A DNA stretch of 64,000 nucleotides from Kibdelosporangium philippinense (GCF_021390435.2 NZ_JAJVCN010000001.1:868001-932000), one strand, 5' to 3'; positions 33,961 through 42,718 are shown, counted from the first letter of the stretch. Numbers and translations are program-made. Notes: generated from the letters alone by a model not told the origin.

Positions 33961-34638
33961 CTAGGCGTACGCACTGTCGAGCATTTCGTAGCCAGTCACG
34001 ATTTCCGGATCGATGCGGATCACATAGTCCATCTGCTGCCGCACCCAGGGATGCAGCATCTGCTCGTAGCGCACCACCTGGCCAGAATCCGTGACGAGTC
34101 GGGCGACACCTGTCACGACCACGCTCCACCCCAGACGTGTCCGCACGTCGATCGCGTCCGCCTCGTAGGCCACCACCATGCCGACCGTGCCCAGCACGGC
34201 TGCCCGCAGATGAGTGCGCACAAGGACCGCGCCGTCGTCGACAACATGGTTCAACAGCCGGATCGCTGGCAGCGCATGCTGATTGAACACCATCCGGCCG
34301 ATGGACACGCTACCGAGCAGACGAAGCGATTGCTCCCTCGGCAATTCCTTCAGCCACCGCGGCTCACTGTCCATCGTGGACCTTCTTCGTCTCGGACCGT
34401 TCCTGATCGATGGGGCTGGAGTCAGCGGGCCGTAGTCGCCGTCGTAGTGCCGATAGAGCACCGCGCCCTGACCGGTGGCGCGGTCACGGAAGAACTGGTA
34501 CGGCATCTCGGTCATGGTCAGCCGATGCACTGCCTGCTTCGCGGTGGCCTCCGGCACGGGCTGGAGGTTGATCGTCAACGGCACTCTAATCGGCGTCGAG
34601 GGCGCCACCCCGGACACCACGATGTCCTCAGTGAGCAC
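33961..34638 (-). CDS. fusion of ribosome hibernation factor C-domain and PPOX-type flavin domain
   Basis: 225 aa from GTG 34638, chosen for AAGGAGGTGT 5 bp upstream. Residues 1-75 match the C-terminal domain of long HPF proteins (TMTEMPYQFFRDRATGQGAV, LYRHYDGDYGPLTP), which mediates ribosome dimer formation. The N-terminal S30AE domain is absent. A basic linker (GPRRRRST) leads to a pyridoxamine-5'-phosphate-oxidase-like split barrel (LGSVSIGRMVFNQHALPAIR, GWSVVVTGVARLV). M. tuberculosis has these as neighbours Rv0079 and Rv0080 directly before the hyc genes. An internal ATG (MDSEPRW, 34374-34372) could also give a separate PPOX protein. A DosR-box-like site lies 93 bp upstream. Confidence 0.75.
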   Translation of the reverse strand: MLTEDIVVSGVAPSTPIRVPLTINLQPVPEATAKQAVHRLTMTEMPYQFFRDRATGQGAVLYRHYDGDYGPLTPAPSIRNGPRRRRSTMDSEPRWLKELPREQSLRLLGSVSIGRMVFNQHALPAIRLLNHVVDDGAVLVRTHLRAAVLGTVGMVVAYEADAIDVRTRLGWSVVVTGVARLVTDSGQVVRYEQMLHPWVRQQMDYVIRIDPEIVTGYEMLDSAYA

Positions 34639-34730
34639 CTTGCTACACCTCCTTGCCGCCACAGCTCCGCCGACTAAGAATCTATAGAGTCAATAGTTAT
34701 GAAATCATGCAACTCTTGAGGCTTGAGCCG

Positions 34731-34750
34731 ATAGGGTCCAAAGTCCTGAA
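34731..34750. promoter_or_regulatory. DosR/DevR-box-like palindrome
   Basis: ATAGGGTCCAAAGTCCTGAA agrees at 15 of 20 positions with the published mycobacterial DevR box TTSGGGACTWWAGTCCCSAA. It lies between the HPF-PPOX gene (minus) and the small gene at 35034 (plus). A TTGACT hexamer stands between it and the HPF-PPOX start. Confidence 0.55.
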
Positions 34751-35033
34751 CATCCCGTAGTCGCCCCAGCGAGCGTCAGCACAGCTGCGGTTGTCGTTGT
34801 GTGGCGCCCAGTTCGGTGACCTGCTGCTCTCGGAAGGCAAGCGGCGCCAGCGGTCGCAAAGTCGCAGTGCGGCGTTTCGGAACCTCGCGAACATGCGGAC
34901 GCCGGTGCGGCGCTTCGTCTCGCGCGTGCGTGTTCTCGCACGACCTAGCAGTTGCAAAAATGCTTAAGTGTGAACATAATGCATCGGTCACTGACACGGG
35001 TAGCCGTTGCCCACGTGCCGGACGGGTGTAGGG

Positions 35034-35240
35034 ATGATGAGCGAGTTCGAAGCAGTCGTGCGCAGCCAAACCGACCAGGCCAAGCGAACGCTGACGGTCG
35101 CGCGGCGAGCTGGTCATGACTATGAGGTCCATCTAGACGCGGCACAGATTCGGGATCGGCTTGACGTGGCGGCCGGGCACGGGCGTCGGCAGAGCGGCCG
35201 GGTTGACCCGGTACTGCGATCGGCGACGTTGGGAGAGTGA
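35034..35240 (+). CDS. small conserved protein, copy 2
   Basis: 68 aa from ATG 35034. It matches the 31994 protein closely in its first two thirds (SEFEAVVRSQTDQAKRTLTV, GHDYEVHLDAAQIRDRLDVA) and diverges at the end (RRQSGRVDPVLRSATLGE), where the first copy has GIDATGWVD. The changed tail and the broken downstream partner suggest it is decaying. Upstream, TTGCAAAAATGCTTAAG (34950) parallels the element before copy 1. Confidence 0.55.
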   Translation: MMSEFEAVVRSQTDQAKRTLTVARRAGHDYEVHLDAAQIRDRLDVAAGHGRRQSGRVDPVLRSATLGE

Positions 35241-35545
35241 CCGTTGGCGTGTCGGTGTATCGGGCGAAGTTCGCATTGTCTCGCGTCGTGGCGGACGACG
35301 GCCGGAAACCTGGTGTGCCAATGGTCGGACGCGATTGGGACGCCGCGGCTGTTGGAGCACACCCCGTGACCGCGGACGGTCCGGTGGTCGCCGTCGTCAG
35401 TGATGGCAGCGCGCCCGCCGGTCAGGCCACGATGCTGGAGCCGCCGGCGACAAACCGCTCACCGCCCTGCACGACGAATTGGCCTCGCTCCGCCACCGGC
35501 TCGACACAACATCTGCCAATCGTCCGTCGTGTCCTTTCAAGGTAG
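35237..35545 (+). pseudogene. decayed copy of the malic-enzyme-like gene
   Basis: Overlaps the small gene like the pair at 32.2 kb. Only VVAVVSDGSA (about 35386-35415) is clearly shared with the first copy; the rest is truncated, out of phase, or too diverged to align. It ends at 35545 against about 790 bp for copy 1. Confidence 0.5.
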
Positions 35546-35978
35546 CGCGTTCCGCCACGGCTGCGGCTAAATCGGCTGACGACAGTTCTGCGACCTCGCC
35601 GGACTACGACTGCTGCTCCTCTCTTTTAGTCATGCGCAAACGAAGAAACAGTCAGATTTGTGGTCGAGGTAAGACGTCAGCGATGAGCCGTATGTCCAAT
35701 TTTTGGTTACCCGAACTGAAATGTTCACACGATCGGGTAAATCCGAACGTGAGTGTGCCCTGTGGGAAGTAACGATGGCTGTAGATTTCCGATGAAAGAG
35801 AAGAACCCTAATCGGGTGATCGGTTCGCAAGGCACCCCGTTTGTAGATCCAAGCTCACGCAGTGTGACCTCGATGAAGTTGTCTGCATGGAGATGTGCCT
35901 GGGCGTAGTTGAGGCTACTGGTAATCAGCCACGGCCATATTGTCTCGATCGTCAGTTGATATGAGGAAGTGATGTTTG
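35546..35978. other. lower-GC stretch without a clear gene
   Basis: Visibly more AT-rich than the surroundings. A minus-strand frame (35725-36168) contains a plausible peptide (LHADNFIEVTLRELGSTNGV) but no good start or family match. It probably holds the promoter of the gene at 35979 (GAGGAAGTG ribosome site at its end). Confidence 0.4.
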
Positions 35979-36350
35979 ATGAACATCGATACAGCGTTGA
36001 AAGAAGCCATGTCCATCGGTGGTGCCGTCGGTGCTGCCTTGGTCGACTATGAGAGTGGAATGTCGCTCGGTACCAACGGCGGAGGTGATTGGCTGAACCT
36101 GGAGATTGCGGCGGCTGGAAACACCGAGGTCGTTCGATCGAAACTTCGAGTGATGTCCGTGCTCGCACTCAATGACAACATCGAGGATTTTCTGATCACG
36201 TTGCATCGCCAGTACCACCTGATCCGGTTGCTGGACGCCGTGAAGTCCAAGACGTCACTGTTTCTGTATTTGGTCCTGGAAAGAGAGCTGGCCAACCTCG
36301 CATTGGCGCGGCACCACCTCAAGCGCATCGAATCCAGCCTGCAGATCTAA
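35979..36350 (+). CDS. roadblock/LC7-like small protein
   Basis: 123 aa from ATG 35979. Opens MNIDTALKEAMSIGGAVGAA then LVDYESGMSLG, which fits the roadblock/LC7 fold (a helix followed by a beta-hairpin around AALVDYESG). The C-terminal LFLYLVLERELANLALARHH is the long last helix. In actinobacteria such proteins act with GTPases or regulate ATP/GTP switches, but no partner gene lies beside it here. The gene is flanked by non-coding DNA on both sides and is transcribed alone. Confidence 0.6.
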   Translation: MNIDTALKEAMSIGGAVGAALVDYESGMSLGTNGGGDWLNLEIAAAGNTEVVRSKLRVMSVLALNDNIEDFLITLHRQYHLIRLLDAVKSKTSLFLYLVLERELANLALARHHLKRIESSLQI

Positions 36351-37063
36351 GGGGCATTCGCTTTGCGGAACCCCCCAAGTGCTGGTTGTGTATTGACGGA
36401 ACAACCTGTTCGCCGCCTGGGACAACGCTGAAGCCGTCGGCGTGTAACGCGACAACGACCGCGAAGCGCGGCACCTTGTCGATGGGTTGGATTCATGCGG
36501 CAAACAGCCGCAACCGGAGCCCATACAATTGTTTTCGCGATGTCGTTTCCGTGCTCGGATACGGCAGAACACCCTTTGCCGCTGGCCAGGTCGAGCACAG
36601 TCGGCGTGCGTGGCGCGCCGCTGGTGCGGGTATGGGTCGCCCGTAACCGGCGGTGCGATCACGCTGGTCGTCAGGATGCTGGGTCGGATCCTGGCGGGTC
36701 AGAGGCGAGGTGGCCACGAAGCAAGGCACGTCACGTGTCGCGACTGGCATGCTGCCGTTGAGTATGGAGCACTTCGCTGGCGGTACCTGTCAGACCTCTA
36801 CTTCGGACACAGCGACTGCCGGGCAGCGACCACGATCTTCTGCGCTTTCACCAGGTCGACGTTATTCGGGCCGAGGCTAATCAGACCGCATCCAATCGGT
36901 GCTCGTTGATAAGTCCATTGAGGACACGAGTGACCACTGTGGGCGCATGCTGTGCGCGCATCGCTGATGAAGTCATAGCCCGGCAGGACATTCGCGCACT
37001 GGTCCTTGGTCGACGAGATCGTGCACCTGAACCGCGACGACACGACGCGCGCCGGTCAAACAC
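36351..37063. other. intergenic stretch, no supported gene
   Basis: Short frames exist on both strands, but none has a ribosome site, sensible composition or a recognisable family. Possibly remnant DNA. The operator-bearing promoter region of the ABC importer follows. Confidence 0.5.
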
Positions 37064-37193
37064 CTAGTGTCGACACTAGCTGTCGGATGCATCGAATCGG
37101 CACGAGCGCTTCCATGGTAAGGCCTGTTCAGTATTGACATGGTCGACCTGTGAGAGTCAAACTCCCTTGAGAAGTGTCGACACTATCGACACT
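37064..37193 (+). promoter_or_regulatory. promoter with repeated AGTGTCGACACT palindromes
   Basis: CTAGTGTCGACACTAG (37064-37079) is a perfect 16-bp palindrome. AGTGTCGACACT recurs at 37173-37184, with a further half-site TCGACACT at 37186-37193. Between them lies TTGACA (37135-37140) with a 17-bp gap to CAAACT, a plausible promoter. The GTCGAC core and spacing are those of FadR/FCD-type GntR operators; two such regulators are encoded at 41292 and 42010. Confidence 0.7.
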
Positions 37194-37282
37194 CTTGATG
37201 GAGCGATCTGGCAAAGGAGCCGTCGTGAGTGATCAACCCTTCCGGGGCGCACTCCACCAGACGCCGAGCGCGGGAGCGGCCC

Positions 37283-38152
37283 ATGCGTAACGTCGCCTTG
37301 GTGGCAAAGGGACTGCGGCTGGGGCATCGGTCCCGGCGTGGCGGCGGGTTCACCCTGGCGTGCGCCGATCTGGATTTGCACATCGACGAACGCGAGTTCG
37401 TCGTCATCGTCGGGCCGAGCGGGTGCGGCAAGACCACCTTTCTCGAGGCGGTCGCCGGGCTGGTCCCGGTCGCGGGCGGTTCGCTTGAGCTGCACGGCAA
37501 ACGCATCAACGGCCCAGGGCCGGAACGCTCGTTGGTGTTCCAGCAGGCGTCGTTGTACCCGTGGCGCGATGTGCTCTCCAATGTCCTGTTCGGACTGGAG
37601 ATGCAGGGAAGGCTCACCGGGCAGAGCACGCAGCGCGCACACGACCTGCTCGAGGTAGCTGGTCTGGCCCACGTCAAACAGAAGTATCCACACGAGCTTT
37701 CCGGCGGTATGCGGCAGCGGGTCAACCTGGCCAGGGCACTGGCGACCGACCCCGCGCTGCTGCTGCTCGACGAGCCGTTCAGCGCGCTGGACGCGCAGAA
37801 CCGCGAGATCCTGCAGGACGAGCTGCTGCGGATCTGGCAGTCCGACGAGGCGCGCAAGACCGCGCTGTTCGTCACCCACGACGTGAACGAGGCTGTGTTG
37901 CTGGCCGACCGTGTCCTGGTGTTCTCGTCGTCACCAGGCCGGGTCGCGCTGGAGATCACCATCGACGCGCCGCGCCCGCGTGACGCCGCCTGGCGGCGCA
38001 GCGCGGAGTTCATCGCATACGGCGACAAGATCATCGAGGCGCTGCGCAGCCCGCACACCGAATCGAGGACCGATGACGACGATGTCACTGCCGGCGACGC
38101 TGGCCAAACCAACAACAACGGAAAAGTCCACATGGGCGCGACGACACCGTAG
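37283..38152 (+). CDS. ABC importer ATP-binding protein (SsuB/TauB type)
   Basis: 289 aa from ATG 37283. Walker A GPSGCGKTT, Q-loop region VFQQASLYPW, signature LSGGMRQR, Walker B LLLLDEPFS and switch His (FVTHDVNEAV). The nitrate/sulfonate/taurine subfamily energises uptake of organic anions. An extended acidic C-terminal tail (TDDDDVTAGD) overlaps the permease start by 80 bp. First gene of the UbiD operon, so the substrate is probably an aromatic or heteroaromatic acid rather than a sulfonate (inference). Confidence 0.87.
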   Translation: MRNVALVAKGLRLGHRSRRGGGFTLACADLDLHIDEREFVVIVGPSGCGKTTFLEAVAGLVPVAGGSLELHGKRINGPGPERSLVFQQASLYPWRDVLSNVLFGLEMQGRLTGQSTQRAHDLLEVAGLAHVKQKYPHELSGGMRQRVNLARALATDPALLLLDEPFSALDAQNREILQDELLRIWQSDEARKTALFVTHDVNEAVLLADRVLVFSSSPGRVALEITIDAPRPRDAAWRRSAEFIAYGDKIIEALRSPHTESRTDDDDVTAGDAGQTNNNGKVHMGATTP

Positions 38153-38894
38153 TGCCCTGCTCGGTGTCGCCGGCATGGTCGTCGTGCTGGTCTGCTGGCA
38201 GCTGTCGACCGCACTGGGCATTGTGGACGTCAACTTCAGCAGCAACCCGGTGCGCACCTTCAATGCGGGCGTCGAGCTGTTCAGCACCGGCGCGATGTGG
38301 AAGCCGCTCGGCGTGACCGGCTACGAGCTGTTGTGGGGCCTGGGAATCACGTTCCTTGCCGGTATCCCGATCGGTCTTGTGCTCGGCCGCAGCCGAGTCC
38401 TGTTCGACATGACCGAGCCGATCGTCAACGTGCTGTACTCCGTGCCGTACGTGATGTTCCTGCCGATCATCATCTTCTGGTTCGGCTTGGAGAACACCTC
38501 ACGGGTGATCGTCATCGTGTGGGCGGCGATCCTGCCGTTGATCATCAACATCACCGCGGGTGTCCGCAACCTCAACAACGACTACTCGCGTGTGGCGACG
38601 GTCTTCTGCACACCGAAGCTGAAGTTCTTCTACGCCATCGCCTTGCCAGCCACGCTGCCGTACATCCTCGCGGGTGTCCGGCTGGCGGTTGGCCGCGGCC
38701 TGGTCGGTGCGATCGTCGCCGAGCTGTTTCTCGCCAGCGAGGGCCTTGGCTACTTCGTGCAGACCCAGACCGCCAACTTCAACATCGACTCGGCGATGGC
38801 CGGGATCGTCCTCCTCGCCGCGATCGCGTTGCTGCTCAACGGAGCGGTGCGACTCATCGAGCGGCGGTTCGTCCACTGGGCAGGTGCGCAATGA
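38073..38894 (+). CDS. ABC importer permease (SsuC type)
   Basis: 273 aa from ATG 38073, inside the end of the ATPase gene. Six membrane segments, beginning LLGVAGMVVVLVCWQLSTAL. The cytoplasmic EAA-like loop is ALPATLPYILAGVRLAVGRG, which docks on the ATPase. Typical BPD_transp_1 length. The stop overlaps the binding-protein start (ATGA). Confidence 0.87.
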   Translation: MTTMSLPATLAKPTTTEKSTWARRHRSALLGVAGMVVVLVCWQLSTALGIVDVNFSSNPVRTFNAGVELFSTGAMWKPLGVTGYELLWGLGITFLAGIPIGLVLGRSRVLFDMTEPIVNVLYSVPYVMFLPIIIFWFGLENTSRVIVIVWAAILPLIINITAGVRNLNNDYSRVATVFCTPKLKFFYAIALPATLPYILAGVRLAVGRGLVGAIVAELFLASEGLGYFVQTQTANFNIDSAMAGIVLLAAIALLLNGAVRLIERRFVHWAGAQ

Positions 38895-39859
38895 AGCTCA
38901 AACTGACCGTTCTCGCCTCGATCCTCGCGTTATCCGCCTGTGCGGGCAACAACGCCAACCAAGCCGTGCAGGCCAACGCGCAAGGCGAACTGCCGTTGAA
39001 GATCGGGTACACCGCACCCGGCGCCGGCTACGCCGACCTGTACGTCTCGGCCGACCACGGGATCTTCAAGAAGCACGGCCTGAACGTCGAACTGGTGCGC
39101 CTCAACGACAGTTCCCAGCTGGTCGCCGGTTTGACCAGCGGCAGCGTGCAGGTCGGCGTCGGTGTCGGCCAGGACACCGCGGCAGCCATCATGAAGGGCA
39201 CCGACCTGCGCTACGTCGCGATGTCCGAAGCGCACTACAACCTCGAGCTCTGGGCGACGCCGGACATCACCAAGGTCGAGGACCTCAAGGGCAAGAAGGT
39301 CGCGATCACCTCACCCGGTTCGCAGAGCGACTTCGGCCTGACCGCGTTGCTGGAGAAGCACGGCTTGACCCGCAACGACGTCACGGGTGTGTTCGTCAAG
39401 AGCATCCCGGCCGAGGTCGCGGCGCTGCAGAGTGGCGCTGTGTCGGCACTGCTGACCCAGCCGCCGCAGGGCACCGAGACCCGGGAGAAGGGCGCGGTTC
39501 GCGTGGCCACGCTGACCGACCTGGAGTTCCCGCTGGGCATGTACACCGTGCAGGGCAAGTTCCTCGACTCCAACCGCGAAGCCGTCCGCCGGTTCGTCCA
39601 AGCCGAGGCCGACGCGCTGAAGTTCCTGCGCGGCAACGAGAAGGAAACGCTGCAGAGCATCCAGAAGTACACCGGGATCGCCAAGCCGGACCTGGCGAAG
39701 TACGCCTACGACTTCTTCCTCGGCGTCTGGCAGGACTCACCGGAGGTGGACGAGAAGATCGTCCGGATGGCCTTTGAGGAGGCCGCGGAGATCGCGAAGA
39801 CGCAGCCGCCGCAGGACGTCGGCAAGTACATCGACAACAAACTACTGGGTGGTGCCTAG
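38891..39859 (+). CDS. substrate-binding lipoprotein of the ABC importer
   Basis: 322 aa from ATG 38891. Lipoprotein signal MKLKLTVLASILALSACAG with lipobox LSAC. The mature part is an NMT1/THI5-like or SsuA-like binding fold (LPLKIGYTAPGAGYADLYVS, DHGIFKKHGLNVELVRL, VGVGVGQDTAAAIMKG). Anchored outside the membrane, it delivers the ligand to the permease. Its stop overlaps the UbiD start, so uptake and decarboxylation are co-expressed. Confidence 0.85.
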   Translation: MKLKLTVLASILALSACAGNNANQAVQANAQGELPLKIGYTAPGAGYADLYVSADHGIFKKHGLNVELVRLNDSSQLVAGLTSGSVQVGVGVGQDTAAAIMKGTDLRYVAMSEAHYNLELWATPDITKVEDLKGKKVAITSPGSQSDFGLTALLEKHGLTRNDVTGVFVKSIPAEVAALQSGAVSALLTQPPQGTETREKGAVRVATLTDLEFPLGMYTVQGKFLDSNREAVRRFVQAEADALKFLRGNEKETLQSIQKYTGIAKPDLAKYAYDFFLGVWQDSPEVDEKIVRMAFEEAAEIAKTQPPQDVGKYIDNKLLGGA

Positions 39860-41292
39860 TGACAGCCGATCTGCGCGCCTGGCTCGTCGAGGCCGAGAAA
39901 GCGGGCGAGTTGCAGGACGTGCGCGGCGCGAGCTGGGATTTGGAGATCGGCGCGCTGTCGCAGGTGAACTACCGGCGTTCGGTGCCCAAAGCCCTGGTCT
40001 TCGACGACATCCCCGGCTACGTGACGGGTCTGCGGGTGCTCAGCGGCAGCGTCAGCAACCCGCGTCTGCTGGGTTCGGTGCTGGGTATGGGCTGGAACCA
40101 CACCGACGACACGCTGATGGCGGAGCTGGCCACAGCACCGGGTGAGTGGATCAGAAAGGCGGCCGACTTCCCCGCCGAGACAGTCGAAAACGGACCATTG
40201 CTGGCCAATGTGGACAGCAAGCCGGACATCGATCTGTTGACGTTCCCGGTGCCGCGCTGGCACGAAGGGGATGGCGGCCGGTACATCGGCACCGGGTGCG
40301 CCGTGGTCACGAGGGACTACGACACCGGCCGGATCAACCTCGGCGCGTACCGGATGCAGGTGCAGGACTATGGCCGTACGGCGACTGTGAACATCGAGGC
40401 GGGTAAGCACGGAGCCCAGCACCTGCGGCGCTGGTTCGAGGCGGAAGGCCGTGCCCCGATCGCGGCGAGTCTCGGTATGCACCCCGCCTACCTGGTCGCG
40501 GCCGGTGTCGAGGTGCCCGCCGACGTCGCCGAGTACTCCTACGTCGGCGCGATGCTCGGCTCCCCGGTACGGACGATCGCCGGTCAGGTGACGGGCCTGC
40601 CGTTGCCGTACGACGCGGAGATCGCGCTGGAAGGGTGGGTCACGCCGGACGACAAACGCCCGGAAGGCCCGTTCGGCGAATGGACCGGGTACTACTCGGG
40701 CTCCCGCGACCCGATCCTGAACATCGACGTCGAACGGGTCTACTACCGGGACGACCCGATCCTGCTCGGTGCACCGCCCGGAAAACCACCGCACGACTAC
40801 TCGTACATGCGGACCGTGATGAAGTCCGCGATCATCACGGATGCCTTGCGCCGCGCGGGTTTGCCCGGTCTGCGTGGGGTATGGGCGCACGAGGTCGGCG
40901 GCGGCCGCTCGTTGCTGATCGTCTCGATCGAACAGCGGTACCCGGGTCATGCACGGCAGGCCGCGTACCTGGCCGCCCAGTTGCCGAACGCGGCGTACAT
41001 GAACAGGTTCACGATCGTGGTCGACAGCGACGTCAACCCACGTGACCTCGGTGAGGTCATGTGGGCGGCGACCGGTCGATGCGATCCGGAGACCGACATC
41101 GAGGTCATGAAGCGCACTTGGGGCAGCCGGGTCGACCCGCTCACGCTGCCCGGTGCGCTGGCGTTCAACAGCCGGGCCGTGATCGACGCGTGCCGGCCGT
41201 ATGAACGGCTCGCGGACTTCCCGGTGGTGGCCGAGTCCAGTCCGGAGCTGGTGGCGGACGTGTCCCGGCGCTGGCCGGAAGTGGCGGGTTGA
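39859..41292 (+). CDS. UbiD-family decarboxylase (prenylated-FMN dependent)
   Basis: 477 aa from GTG 39859. UbiD fold with TGCAVVTRDYDTGRINLGAY (metal and prFMN binding), RPEGPFGEWTGYYS (the catalytic Glu loop) and HEVGGGRSLLIVSIEQRYPG. The family reversibly decarboxylates aromatic or unsaturated acids with prenylated FMN made by UbiX, which is encoded at 43632. With an importer upstream and a molybdenum hydroxylase downstream, the substrate is probably an imported (hetero)aromatic carboxylic acid. Not ubiquinone synthesis: the context is catabolic. Confidence 0.85.
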   Translation: MTADLRAWLVEAEKAGELQDVRGASWDLEIGALSQVNYRRSVPKALVFDDIPGYVTGLRVLSGSVSNPRLLGSVLGMGWNHTDDTLMAELATAPGEWIRKAADFPAETVENGPLLANVDSKPDIDLLTFPVPRWHEGDGGRYIGTGCAVVTRDYDTGRINLGAYRMQVQDYGRTATVNIEAGKHGAQHLRRWFEAEGRAPIAASLGMHPAYLVAAGVEVPADVAEYSYVGAMLGSPVRTIAGQVTGLPLPYDAEIALEGWVTPDDKRPEGPFGEWTGYYSGSRDPILNIDVERVYYRDDPILLGAPPGKPPHDYSYMRTVMKSAIITDALRRAGLPGLRGVWAHEVGGGRSLLIVSIEQRYPGHARQAAYLAAQLPNAAYMNRFTIVVDSDVNPRDLGEVMWAATGRCDPETDIEVMKRTWGSRVDPLTLPGALAFNSRAVIDACRPYERLADFPVVAESSPELVADVSRRWPEVAG

Positions 41293-42065
41293 TGACCGCC
41301 GAGGTCACCGCACAGGGATCCGATCTTGCCCGCCTGCGGCAGGAGCTGCTCTTCAGCGCGCTGCGCGGGGTGGAGGGCAGCTCCTCGCTGGCGTTTGTGA
41401 TCTTCCAGGAGCTGGCGGTGGCCATAGTGGAAGGCCGGCTGCCACCCGGCCACGAGGTCAACTCCGCCGACCTCGCCCGGCGGTTCGACACCTCCCGGAC
41501 CCCGGTCCGGGAAGCCCTGCTGCTGCTGGAACGTGAAGGCCTGGTGATCGTGCCGCCCCGACGCAGGCCTTACGTCTCACCGGTGGCGTTGTCCCAGGTC
41601 AGAGAGATTTACGAGATCCGAGGCAGCCTGTACACGCTGGTCTGCGAGCTGGTCGTCGAGCGCGCCACCGACGAGGAGATCGCCGCTCTCGGGGCCTGGC
41701 AGCAGATGCTCGAGCGAGACGCCGCGTGCGGCGACGTGGACGCGTATTTCTGGCACAACGTGGGCTTCCGCAACCACGAAGCCAGGTTGTCGCGGAATCG
41801 GGAGCTGCAACGCCGACTCAGTTCGCTCGGTCTGCAGATGCACCGGTTCCGGCACTTGAGCCTGTCACTGCCCGGCCGGTTGAAGCACTCGGTCGCCGAC
41901 CACGAGCGTCTGGTCCGGGCGTACGCCGACCGCGACGTCGCGTTGGCGTCGGCAGTGAGCAAGTCTCTTGTGTTGCGGGGGTATCGGGCGCTGGAACGGT
42001 CAGGCAAGTTCAGCGTTGCGCCTCCACCCAGCCTGAACCCTCGATCGCCTTCAACCCGTTCATGA
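41292..42065 (+). CDS. GntR-family regulator (FCD type), copy 1
   Basis: 257 aa from ATG 41292, overlapping the UbiD stop. N-terminal winged helix (GHEVNSADLARRFDTSRTPV, REALLLLEREGLVIV) and a helical FCD ligand domain (EIRGSLYTLVCELVVERATD, YFWHNVGFRNHEARLSRNRE). Clearly paralogous to the convergent gene at 42010: the FCD domains share YFWHNV and LSLPGRL. It is last in the importer/UbiD operon and likely regulates it through the GTCGAC palindromes (inference). The last 18 codons overlap the 3' end of copy 2. Confidence 0.83.
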   Translation: MTAEVTAQGSDLARLRQELLFSALRGVEGSSSLAFVIFQELAVAIVEGRLPPGHEVNSADLARRFDTSRTPVREALLLLEREGLVIVPPRRRPYVSPVALSQVREIYEIRGSLYTLVCELVVERATDEEIAALGAWQQMLERDAACGDVDAYFWHNVGFRNHEARLSRNRELQRRLSSLGLQMHRFRHLSLSLPGRLKHSVADHERLVRAYADRDVALASAVSKSLVLRGYRALERSGKFSVAPPPSLNPRSPSTRS

Positions 42066-42708
42066 TGATCGACTTCGTGATGGCCACGGCCAGGTGGGCG
42101 TCGCCGTCGCGGTAGGCCAGCAGTAGCCGGTCGTGGTCACTGACCGACCTGTCCAGCCTGCCAGGCAGCGACAGGCTCACGTGCCGCCACTGTAGGGTGC
42201 GCAGGCCAAGCGAACTGAGTGTTCTGGCGAGCTGGGCATTGCCCGCGACCTCGGCCTCGGCTTGGCGGAACGCGACGTTGTGCCAGAAGTACGAGTCCAC
42301 GTCGTCGCGCTCGGCATCGGCGACCAGCTTGGCCTGCCAACTCCACAGCACGTCCAGGTCCGGTGCCTTGCGCACGATCAGCTCGCTGACCAGGCCATGC
42401 AGGTTGGCCCTGACCTCGTAGACGTCCCGGATCTGGTTCGCGGTCACCGGAGCGACTCGCGGCCTGCGCCGCGCCGGGATCTCGACGAGGCCTTCGCGCT
42501 GCAAGGTCAACAGGGCCTCGCGGACGGGTGTGCGGCTGGTCGCGTACCGCTTTGCCAACTCGACGGAGTTCACGTCCGCGCCGGGCACCAGCGTGCCGTC
42601 GATGATCTGCATGGCCAGGTCCTCGACGATCCGGTCGACCAGCGAACCGCCGCCGCCCTGCCCGAGCATCTGGCGCAGCATCCGCGCGCCCGTTGCGTTC
42701 TGAGTCAT
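42010..42708 (-). CDS. GntR-family regulator (FCD type), copy 2
   Basis: 232 aa from ATG 42708 (AGCGGAAGA upstream); a longer frame to 42918 only shadows the LysR gene. Winged helix (GADVNSVELAKRYATSRTPV, REALLTLQREGLVEI) and FCD domain (YFWHNVAFRQAEAEVAGNAQ). Paralogue of 41292, convergent with a 56-bp overlap of the 3' ends. Probably in one minus-strand operon with ubiX and lysR (gaps of 10 bp each). Confidence 0.83.
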   Translation of the reverse strand: MTQNATGARMLRQMLGQGGGGSLVDRIVEDLAMQIIDGTLVPGADVNSVELAKRYATSRTPVREALLTLQREGLVEIPARRRPRVAPVTANQIRDVYEVRANLHGLVSELIVRKAPDLDVLWSWQAKLVADAERDDVDSYFWHNVAFRQAEAEVAGNAQLARTLSSLGLRTLQWRHVSLSLPGRLDRSVSDHDRLLLAYRDGDAHLAVAITKSIIMNGLKAIEGSGWVEAQR

Positions 42709-42718
42709 TCTTCCGCTG

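Noticed and set aside
36881..37063. Small minus-strand frames before the ABC importer
   Set aside because: Arg/Ser-rich, no ribosome site, overlap the operator region.
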